From positions 372,001 through 436,000 of the forward strand of contig NZ_JBHSMT010000008.1 of NCBI RefSeq assembly GCF_042654985.1: a DNA stretch of 64,000 nt. The letters run 5' to 3'. This document shows positions 57,447 through 64,000 of the stretch, piece after piece. A program made the position numbers and the translations under genes. The notes beneath the pieces were generated by a model. That model made no database searches. It was not told where the DNA came from and was given only the letters and a program-made list of their open reading frames with translations. Position 1 is the stretch's first letter. The number at the start of each line of letters is the position of its first letter. This DNA is from Paraherbaspirillum soli (GTDB lineage: Bacteria; Pseudomonadota; Gammaproteobacteria; Burkholderiales; Burkholderiaceae_D).

Positions 57447-58027
57447 ATGGACCAAACTCGCTGATGACCTCCTGCCACCTTGCGCAGTCACGCCGTCGTT
57501 CCATTGCGCAGTCGGGCATTGCCTTGCCTATCGTGCTGATCTTCCTGGTGGTGATGATGTTGCTGGGAGTGAGCGCCATCCGCAATGTAGTGACGGAAGA
57601 AAAAATGGCCGGCAATGCGCGCAGCCAGCACCTGGCGTTTCAGGCCGCGGAGCAAGCCCTGCGCGTGTGTGAAAAATGGGCGCAACTTGAGCCTGGCAGG
57701 GTGCTGCAGGAAGGCCCTGCCCCCGGTTGGCCGACCAATGGCGAAAACTATTGGGAGTTTGGAGGGGGACGTGGCTGGGAAACCACTCACTACACCGGTG
57801 GTGGCGCCCCCGTTGCCGAGAACGGACTTTTCTCATATGAGGTCCCGCTTGCCAACCCCGAGCTGGCAAAAAATCCGCGCTGCATGATGGAAAGGCTGGC
57901 GCTGGTCGAGCGTGGGGAATTCACTCTGAAGCCGCCGGAAAGTCGGCCCGCATACCGGATCACCGCACGCGCATTTGGCAGCAATGACAACACCGTCGTG
58001 ATGTTGCAAAGTTATCTCATTCCGTGA
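57443..58027 (+). CDS. pilX: Minor pilin PilX
   Basis: A 194-residue PilX-family protein. The N-terminal pilin-like segment is QSGIALPIVLIFLVVMMLLGVSAIR, followed by VTEEKMAGNARSQHLAFQAAEQAL, the strongest PilX signature. Leader of about 24 residues. The ATG at 57443 overlaps the pilW stop (ATGA). It stabilises the tip complex with PilY1. Confidence 0.9.
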   Translation: MNGPNSLMTSCHLAQSRRRSIAQSGIALPIVLIFLVVMMLLGVSAIRNVVTEEKMAGNARSQHLAFQAAEQALRVCEKWAQLEPGRVLQEGPAPGWPTNGENYWEFGGGRGWETTHYTGGGAPVAENGLFSYEVPLANPELAKNPRCMMERLALVERGEFTLKPPESRPAYRITARAFGSNDNTVVMLQSYLIP

Positions 58028-58038
58028 CAGGGGCATCC

Positions 58039-61000
58039 ATGCAAGGCATAGCGCGCAGCAATCGTTATCTATCCATCGCAGCGGGCGGCTGGCCGGCATG
58101 TGTAGTGTGGGCGGGGTTGAGTGTGGGGCTGGCCGTGGCGTCAGGCCCGGTGCTGGCCGAGATTTCGCAGACGCCGATGATCTTGGCGCAACCGCCCAAA
58201 CCCAACATCATGTTTTCGATGGACGATTCCGGCAGCATGAACTGGTCGGACATGATCAGCGGCGACGGCTACGTTTCCGAGTATGAGTTGCGTTTTTACT
58301 CGCCGGACTTTAACCGGATCTATTACAACCCGGAGATTACCTACACCCCCGGCGCCAGGTATGACGGCCAGGCTATGGGCAATAGCGATATCGGGCGGAC
58401 GCGGGTCGATCCTTATCTGAACAATACGGTGGTGCCGGTCTCGCTGGCCAGCGTGTGTTATCGCACCGGCACGCCTGTTTTTCCGACTTTCCAACCGTAC
58501 GGCAACTATGGACCCACTGCCAATTGTCGAGACACGCGCTGGTTGAGCTATAACACCAAGGCCGCCCGTTATGCGTTCTATTACCGATGGGACGGGCGTG
58601 CTTACATCAGGACCGATATTCTTCCCGACCGCCAGAGTTATCCGCGCGCGGCGACGCGCACCGATTGCGACGCCGGCGCCAGCTGTTCCTATGCGCAGGA
58701 AATCCAAAACTTCGCCAATTGGTTCAGCTACTACCGGACCCGGATATTGATGACCAAGACCGTGATCGGCCTGGCTTTCCTGTCCATCGATCCGGTCACC
58801 AGACCGGAAAGTGCGCCCAGATTCCGGGTCGGCTTCAGCACGATTAACGTGGCGCGCTACAACGACAACCCGAAGTGGTTGACCATTCGCGAGTTCGATA
58901 CTGAGCAAAAGAAAAAATTCTACGACAACCTGTATGGCACGGTGCCCTACGGCGGCACGCCGCTGCGCATTCATATGAACCGCATCGGCGAAATGTACGA
59001 AGGCATCATGTACGGCTTCGATTACGCCAATAACGACCCGTACCGTCTGAGCAAGAACGATCCCACCTTGCTCAGTTGCCGCCCCAGCTATCACATACTG
59101 TCGACCGACGGTTACTGGAATGACTACGGGGTCGGCTTCGGCAATGAGGACGGCAGCGACAGCGGCTATTCGACCCGCGCCTACGGCGCTTACGATGCGC
59201 TGGGGGCATCCGACACGCTGGCCGATATTGCGATGTATTACTACAAGACCGATTTGCGTCCGGCGCTGGCCAATAATGTGGCGTCCACCAATGCCCGGGA
59301 CAGCGCCACGCATCAGCACATGACCACCTTCACCATCGGCCTCGGCGTCAACGGTGAATTGAAATATCGTCCCGACTATGACAGCGCCACCGAAGGCGAT
59401 TTTTACGATATCAAGCGCGGCGTCAAAAATTGGCCTGTGCCCAAAGCTGAACGTGCAAGCACGGTCGATGACTTGTGGCATGCCGCAGTCAATGGCCGCG
59501 GACGCTATCTGAGCGCCAACGATCCGGCCCAATTGCAAAAGGGCCTGGTCGATATTTTGAAACAAATCGGCACTCCGGACGGCGCCGCCTCGTCGCTTGC
59601 GGTCAATGGCGAAAAAATCACGGGCGACACGCTGGCTTACAAGCCGGGCTTTGTCGGCGGCAGTTGGGGCGGCTATCTGAAAGCCTATCGACTGCTGCCG
59701 GATGGCGCGCTCGGCGCCGAGGTATGGAATGCCGCCGACAAACTGCCAGGCCCGGATCGGCGCGACATCAAGACCTGGCAAGCCGCCGGCGACGGTAGCG
59801 GTACATCGGTCGACTTCCGGTGGCAGCAGTTGACGCCGGCCCAACAGGCCGCGTTGGGCTCTGAAGAGATATTGAACTACCTGCGCGGCAGCGACGCACT
59901 GGAGGCGGCGCAAGGACGCGGCAGCTATCGCAATCGCAGAAGCAAACTGGGCGATATCGTCAATTCCTCGCCGTTGTATGTCAAAGACGCCGATTTCGGT
60001 TACCGGAAGTTGCCTGAGGCCGGCGGCGGCGGGACCATTTACGCGCAGTTCCTGGCCAACAAGAAGGGCCGCAGGCCGATGGCATACGTCGGCGCCAACG
60101 ACGGCATGCTGCACGCGATCAATGCTGTCACCGGAATCGAGGAGTGGGCGTTCATACCGAATGCGGTCTACCCTCACCTGAAGACGCTGGCCGACCCCGC
60201 TTACGTCCACCGTTATTTTGTCGACGGTCAATTGACCGAAAGCGACGCCTATTTGGGTGAGCCCCCAGACTCGGGAGCATCCTGGTTGCTTTGGTTGCGA
60301 TACGCGGAAAACTGGAAAACCATCTTGATGGGTTCGACCGGTGGCGGCGCCAAGGCTGTATTCGCTATCAGCGGCGAGCGCGTGCTGTGGGAAAAAAGCG
60401 ACGGCATCCCGGGCACGCCCACTTACGACGCCGACATGGGCCATGTGCTGGGCGAGGCGGTGGTGATCCGCCTGCGCAATGGCAAGTGGGCCGCGGTGTA
60501 CGGCAACGGCTACGACAGTGCGAATCAAAAAGCGGTGCTGTATCTGGTCGATGTCGAGACCGGCAAAGAGATCAAAAAAATTCACACCGAAAGCGGCGGC
60601 GCGCAAGCCCCCAACGGACTGTCGACGCCGGCTTTTGTGTTCAACGGCCAGCGCGAAGTGATTGCCGCGTATGCCGGCGACTTGCAAGGCAATCTGTGGG
60701 GCTTCGACCTGAGCGATGTCGATGCCGCCAAGTGGCGGCCGGCGTTCGACGGCAAGCCCTTGTTTGTGGCCAAGGACAGCCACGGCAAGGTACAGCCTAT
60801 CGTGCAGCAACCGGTGCTGGATTACCACCCGCAAGGCGGTCGTCTGGTGATGTTCGGCAGCGGTAAATTTTTCGAGGCCGCCGATAAGCTGGGCACCCAG
60901 ACGCAGAGCGTGTACGGCATCTGGGACAAGCCCGGCGCCGGCGTCGTCGGCAATCGCGACGCCTTGCAACAGCAAACATTCACGACGGTCGCGGATGGCC

Positions 61001-61413
61001 GCACGCTGACCCGGAACAGGCCCAACTGGGCCGAAAAACGCGGCTGGGTAGTCGATCTGCCCGATAGCGGCGAGCGGGTCGTCGGCAAGCCGCTGCTGAT
61101 CGACGACATCCTGTGGATACTGAGCTTTGCGCCGACCGGCAATGATTTGTGCGGCGCCGGTGGCGCTTCGCAATTGATGGGGATCGCCTATGCGACCGGC
61201 GGCGCGGCCGCCAACGCGGTGTTCCCCGGCCTGTCGCCGGATCGGGCCGCGCGCACGGTCATGCCCTCGCTTGCTACGCCGACCTCGATCACTTTGCCGG
61301 ACGGCCGCCGCAAGCTGGTGATCAACGGCATTGACGGCAACGCGCAAAGCATCGCCATTGCGAAATCGAACCGGCCGCCATTCAGGACTTGGCACCAGTT
61401 GCCGAACCCCTAG
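58039..61413 (+). CDS. pilY1: PilY1-type pilus tip adhesin/assembly factor
   Basis: A 1124-residue secreted PilY1/PilC homologue. Signal peptide ends in GPVLAEIS (about residue 38). An N-terminal von Willebrand A-like domain follows, with a MIDAS-like DDSGSMNW, and the C-terminal PilC beta-propeller lies at about 640-1100 (GANDGMLHAINAVTGIEEWAFIPN, YAGDLQGNLWGFDLS). I chose ATG 58039 with AGGGG upstream; a GTG at 58024 overlaps the pilX stop and is the alternative. The segment before YAGDLQGN reads FNGQREVIAA, without the DxNxDGxxD calcium loop usual here. It promotes pilus extension and adhesion. Confidence 0.92.
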   Translation: MQGIARSNRYLSIAAGGWPACVVWAGLSVGLAVASGPVLAEISQTPMILAQPPKPNIMFSMDDSGSMNWSDMISGDGYVSEYELRFYSPDFNRIYYNPEITYTPGARYDGQAMGNSDIGRTRVDPYLNNTVVPVSLASVCYRTGTPVFPTFQPYGNYGPTANCRDTRWLSYNTKAARYAFYYRWDGRAYIRTDILPDRQSYPRAATRTDCDAGASCSYAQEIQNFANWFSYYRTRILMTKTVIGLAFLSIDPVTRPESAPRFRVGFSTINVARYNDNPKWLTIREFDTEQKKKFYDNLYGTVPYGGTPLRIHMNRIGEMYEGIMYGFDYANNDPYRLSKNDPTLLSCRPSYHILSTDGYWNDYGVGFGNEDGSDSGYSTRAYGAYDALGASDTLADIAMYYYKTDLRPALANNVASTNARDSATHQHMTTFTIGLGVNGELKYRPDYDSATEGDFYDIKRGVKNWPVPKAERASTVDDLWHAAVNGRGRYLSANDPAQLQKGLVDILKQIGTPDGAASSLAVNGEKITGDTLAYKPGFVGGSWGGYLKAYRLLPDGALGAEVWNAADKLPGPDRRDIKTWQAAGDGSGTSVDFRWQQLTPAQQAALGSEEILNYLRGSDALEAAQGRGSYRNRRSKLGDIVNSSPLYVKDADFGYRKLPEAGGGGTIYAQFLANKKGRRPMAYVGANDGMLHAINAVTGIEEWAFIPNAVYPHLKTLADPAYVHRYFVDGQLTESDAYLGEPPDSGASWLLWLRYAENWKTILMGSTGGGAKAVFAISGERVLWEKSDGIPGTPTYDADMGHVLGEAVVIRLRNGKWAAVYGNGYDSANQKAVLYLVDVETGKEIKKIHTESGGAQAPNGLSTPAFVFNGQREVIAAYAGDLQGNLWGFDLSDVDAAKWRPAFDGKPLFVAKDSHGKVQPIVQQPVLDYHPQGGRLVMFGSGKFFEAADKLGTQTQSVYGIWDKPGAGVVGNRDALQQQTFTTVADGRTLTRNRPNWAEKRGWVVDLPDSGERVVGKPLLIDDILWILSFAPTGNDLCGAGGASQLMGIAYATGGAAANAVFPGLSPDRAARTVMPSLATPTSITLPDGRRKLVINGIDGNAQSIAIAKSNRPPFRTWHQLPNP

Positions 61414-61417
61414 TAAG

Positions 61418-61534
61418 GGCACCTCTAAAACCTACTGCGCGGCCCAATCTCGGGGCTGTGATGCTCGCCGTATCCCCGTACGGCTGCACTTCTCGCCCCG
61501 AGCTTGGACCGCTCGCTACGGTTTTAGAGGCGCC
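61418..61534. repeat. Inverted-repeat element of the 119-bp family (pilY1-pilE gap)
   Basis: GGCACCTCTAAAACC at the left and GGTTTTAGAGGCGCC at the right; both arms share the same change (CTCTAAAA) relative to the copy at 17243, so pairing is preserved. It separates pilE from the rest of the operon and starts 5 bp after the pilY1 stop. Confidence 0.9.
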
Positions 61535-61561
61535 CTTGAGCGCCCCGATACCGGAGTAAAA

Positions 61562-61987
61562 ATGACATACAAAATCATTTTGCGACGACAGGGTTTCACC
61601 CTGGTCGAATTGATGCTGGTGGTGGTGATCGTGGCGATTCTCAGCACCGTCGCCTTGCCGAACTACAGCGCATACGTCCGCCGCAGCGAACGCGCCGCAG
61701 CACGCGCCGTCTTGCTGGAAGCCGCCGCCTGGATGGAGCGCCGATTCACGGTCAATAACAGCTATGCAGGCATCTCCAGGCTGCCGGACGATTTAAGGCA
61801 AGCCCCGAGGACCGGTACGGCGAAATACAGGGTAAGCCTGACGCAGCCGGCCGAGATCGCGGCCTATCAATTGCAAGCGGCGCCTGAACGTAGCGGCGAC
61901 AAGTGCGGAATTTTTACGCTGGATCACAGCGGCGCGCGCGGCTTGATCGGCAACACCGCAAGCCTGGAAGAATGTTGGGGACGTTGA
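61562..61987 (+). CDS. pilE: Type IV pilin PilE-like
   Basis: A 141-residue type IV pilin. The prepilin site and helix read RQGFTLVELMLVVVIVAILSTVALPNYSAYVRRS after an eight-residue leader. The C-terminal disulfide loop is between KCGIFTLDHSGARG and LEECWGR. It is a minor PilE of the fimT-pilVWXY1E cluster rather than the major PilA. GGAG lies nine bases before the ATG. Its last 47 bp are duplicated 343 bp downstream. Confidence 0.9.
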   Translation: MTYKIILRRQGFTLVELMLVVVIVAILSTVALPNYSAYVRRSERAAARAVLLEAAAWMERRFTVNNSYAGISRLPDDLRQAPRTGTAKYRVSLTQPAEIAAYQLQAAPERSGDKCGIFTLDHSGARGLIGNTASLEECWGR

Positions 61988-62336
61988 GTTTGCCAATTGT
62001 TTTCCATACGTTGTCTACGAGCGACCATTTATCTCGCGCACCGGTCGACATTCGCGTAAGGCGGAAAAGCGAAGCGTCTTCCGCCGTTGTGGATGTGTCA
62101 ATCGCATGTGGCACATCCAATGGCGGATAACGCTGCGCTCATCCGCCCTACGAGCGATCATTTATCTCGCGTACCGGTCGACATTCGCGTAGGGCGGAAA
62201 AGCGAAGTGCCTTCCGCCGTTGTGGATGCGTCAAACGCATGTGACGCATCCATTAGTGGATAACGCTATGCTCATCCGCCCGTGCTTGATCAGCAACACC
62301 GCAAGCCTGGAGGAATGTTGGGGACGTTGAGTTTGC
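61941..62336. repeat. Duplicated pilE tail flanking two 133-bp tandem repeats
   Basis: 53 bp covering the pilE 3' end (61941-61993) recur at 62284-62336 with two mismatches. In between are two tandem units, 62018-62150 and 62151-62280, each starting CGAGCGA.CATTTATCTCGC and carrying a GGCGGAAAAGCG-type hairpin. The remaining part of the 61988-62461 gap holds nothing that I recognise. Confidence 0.85.
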
Positions 62337-62461
62337 TTTTAGTTAGTTTTTTCCGCACGTTATCTTGTATCTCTTTGTAAGGGCAGTCAGCGCTCGCGGC
62401 CGGCGCGTCGTTATAGGCTCATGCAGGCACAGTGACCTGCTGCCAAACAAAGGATGACATG

Positions 62462-62803
62462 ATGAAAACGCTAGCTCGCATTACCCTGTCCCTCGCCGCG
62501 GTAGCCACTATCGGCGGCATGCTGACCAGCAACGCATTCGCTGCAGACAGCCAATGGCAGAAAAATCATCCGCGCCGCGAACAAGTCAACAACCGTCTGA
62601 AAAACCAGAACAAGCGCATCACCAACGAAGTAAAAGAAGGCGAAATCAGCAAAGCCCAAGCGAAGCAATTACGCAGCAACGACAAAGGCATCCGCACCGA
62701 AGAGCGCGCCATGGCAGCCCAGAACGGCGGCCACATCACCAAGCAGGAACAAAAAACGCTGAACCAGCAGCTGAATCAGAATAGCGCCGCGATCGGTAAA
62801 TAA
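62462..62803 (+). CDS. Small exported protein of unknown function
   Basis: A 113-residue protein with a signal peptide ending in NAFAADS (about residue 30). The mature part is highly charged and Gln/Asn-rich (HPRREQVNNRLKNQNKRI, KEQEQ-like ITKQEQKTLNQQLNQNSAAIGK), probably all-helical. No domain recognised by me; similar periplasmic proteins are common in Burkholderiales. AGGA lies seven bases before this ATG; an ATG three bases upstream is possible. Confidence 0.72.
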   Translation: MKTLARITLSLAAVATIGGMLTSNAFAADSQWQKNHPRREQVNNRLKNQNKRITNEVKEGEISKAQAKQLRSNDKGIRTEERAMAAQNGGHITKQEQKTLNQQLNQNSAAIGK

Positions 62804-62807
62804 AAAC

Positions 62808-63034
62808 AATTGCGGGACAGAGTTTAAGAGTCGCCCCAGCGCGACGAATTACTCTGTCCCCCAACTGACTAGACAAGAAGTTTGAAGCACCAACAAGCGA
62901 TCGCAAAACGGAGTTTAAGTGACGCCGCAGCGCGACGAATTACTCTGTCCCCAACTGACTAAGCAGCAAGCGTCAAACACCTAAAAGCATTCGCAAAACA
63001 GGTTTTGAAAGTCACTGCAACGCGACGAATTACT
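62808..63034. repeat. Array of three 58-bp-type repeat units ending in mnmE
   Basis: An intact unit (62808-62866), a partial one (62903-62958) and a decayed one (about 63000-63034) are spaced by TTTGAAGCACCAACAAGCG-like linkers, about 95 bp per unit. The last unit's GAATTACT overlaps the mnmE 3' end and contains its stop codon (TAA on the minus strand at 63030-63032). Confidence 0.8.
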
Positions 63035-64000
63035 TGCCAATACAAAACCGCGAAAAAATCACTCCCAGCAAATCATCCGGCGTGAAGGCGCCGGTGATGC
63101 TGCTCAGGCGGTCTTGCGCCAGCCGCAGTTCTTCGGCAAACAGGTCCAGCGACTGATCGTTGACGCGGTTGTCGATGGCCGCGTGCTGGGCTGCCATATC
63201 GAGGTGATCGCGGGCGGCCTTGAGGGCGATCAGGTGGCGTTCGCGTGCCAGGTAGCGCGACTCGCCAGTTTGCTGCCAGCCGGCGATGCGCAGCAATTCC
63301 ATGCGCAGCAAGTCGATCCCGAGATGATTGACGGCGGATAGGTAAATATGGGTGGCGTCGCTCATCTCGTCGACCGCCGGCTTGTGGCCGGACTGGTCGA
63401 TTTTGTTCCAGATCCGGATCACCGGGGCGTTGAGCGGGAAGCGGGCGACGATCTTTTCATCCGCTAGCGACGGGCCGTGGTTGGCGTCCAGCATATGCAG
63501 GATGACATCGGCTTTGGCCACTGCGGCCCAAGTGCGCTCGATGCCGATCCGCTCTACTTCGTCGCTGGCGTCCTCGGCTTCGCGGATGCCGGCGGTGTCA
63601 ACGATGTTGAGCGGGATGCCTTCGAGCTGGATGGTTTCGGTGACTTTGTCGCGAGTGGTGCCGGCGATCGGCGTCACGATGGCGACGTCGGAGCCTGCCA
63701 GTGCATTCAGCAATGAGGATTTGCCGACATTGGGCTGGCCGGCCAGGACGATATTCAAGCCGTCGCGCAGCAAGGCCCCCTGTGCCGCCTGACTGAACAC
63801 ATTGTCGAGCGTGCTGCGGATCGCGGCCAGCTGGCCGCGGGCGTCGGACTGTTCGAGGAAGTCGATTTCCTCTTCCGGGAAATCGAGCGTCGCTTCGACC
63901 AGCATGCGCAGATTGGTGACCTGCTCGACCAGTGCGTGGATCACTTTGGAAAACGCGCCGGACAGCGATTCCGAGGCCGATTTGGCGGCGGCTTCGGTGG
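63030..64000 (-). CDS. mnmE: tRNA modification GTPase MnmE (5' part beyond the right edge)
   Basis: C-terminal 323 residues of MnmE, partner of MnmG in wobble-uridine modification. The inserted GTPase domain has G1 [10 protein letters not shown]2/G3 [12 protein letters not shown] and [10 protein letters not shown], and G4 NKID. The helical domain ends in the invariant Cys motif FCIGK at the C-terminus. The reading frame runs unbroken to base 64000. By usual gene order yidC, rnpA, rpmH and then dnaA should lie just right of the window. Confidence 0.97.
   Translation of the reverse strand, partial: TEAAAKSASESLSGAFSKVIHALVEQVTNLRMLVEATLDFPEEEIDFLEQSDARGQLAAIRSTLDNVFSQAAQGALLRDGLNIVLAGQPNVGKSSLLNALAGSDVAIVTPIAGTTRDKVTETIQLEGIPLNIVDTAGIREAEDASDEVERIGIERTWAAVAKADVILHMLDANHGPSLADEKIVARFPLNAPVIRIWNKIDQSGHKPAVDEMSDATHIYLSAVNHLGIDLLRMELLRIAGWQQTGESRYLARERHLIALKAARDHLDMAAQHAAIDNRVNDQSLDLFAEELRLAQDRLSSITGAFTPDDLLGVIFSRFCIGK

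Noticed and set aside
58141..61422. Long open frame (about 1090 codons) antisense to pilY1
   Set aside because: It mirrors codon bias of the real gene in GC-rich DNA; the product is low in recognisable motifs and there is no ribosome-binding site, while PilY1 on the plus strand is unmistakable.
61331..61561. N-terminal extension of PilE through the inverted-repeat element
   Set aside because: The extension encodes repeat DNA; the ATG at 61562 has a ribosome-binding site and gives a normal short prepilin leader.

Overview
The window is a GC-rich stretch of a Gram-negative betaproteobacterial chromosome. Order Burkholderiales is well supported and family Oxalobacteraceae (Collimonas/Herbaspirillum-like) is my inference. 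Pointers are the gene order atpIBEFHAGDC - parB - parA - rsmG - mnmG, a GTP-type PEP carboxykinase, a betaproteobacterial trimeric porin, minor pilins with PilY1, and mnmE at the right edge. No rRNA, tRNA, CRISPR array, prophage or intact insertion sequence was seen.

Layout. 1-4 kb: a GABA/polyamine module (ABC ATPase, gabT, divergent MocR/GabR-type regulator). 4-6.2 kb: SGNH hydrolase, PPK2 polyphosphate kinase, CoA-binding protein. 6.3-14 kb: complete F1Fo ATP synthase operon, with palindromic repeats in three of its internal gaps. 14-20 kb: chromosome partition and tRNA-modification genes (parAB, rsmG, mnmG), two perfect parS sites and a TauE/SafE exporter. 20.5-25.5 kb: a five-gene branched-chain amino acid-type ABC transporter. 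25.7-30 kb: GMC oxidoreductase, methylmalonate-semialdehyde dehydrogenase and a LysR regulator.

30.0-30.76 kb is an AT-rich non-coding block that reads as a replication origin. It holds two diverged copies, 393 bp apart, of a module made of an AT tract, a TAG-trinucleotide run (DnaA-trio-like) and DnaA boxes. More DnaA boxes lie in the neighbouring lysR gene. Coding strand bias changes here: 27 of 29 genes to the left are on the minus strand, 18 of 26 to the right are on the plus strand. With parS and parAB 10-16 kb away, this looks like oriC, although dnaA is not in the window.

30.8-64 kb: an HTH-fused aspartate carbamoyltransferase, AsmA protein, DUF3300 lipoprotein with a Pro-rich tail, PutA with a divergent Lrp regulator, an M20 amidohydrolase, a gluconate module (LacI regulator, operator, FGGY kinase), LysR regulator, small proteins, pckG, hydroxyacid dehydrogenase, single-domain asparaginase, porin, CsoR-family regulator, the minor-pilin operon fimT-pilV-pilW-pilX-pilY1-pilE, a small secreted protein and the 3' part of mnmE.

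Three families of short dispersed palindromic repeats are scattered through intergenic DNA: about 58 bp, about 119 bp with 16-bp terminal inverted repeats, and a 'GGCGGAAAAGCG' type. They sometimes supply stop codons or sit inside operons.
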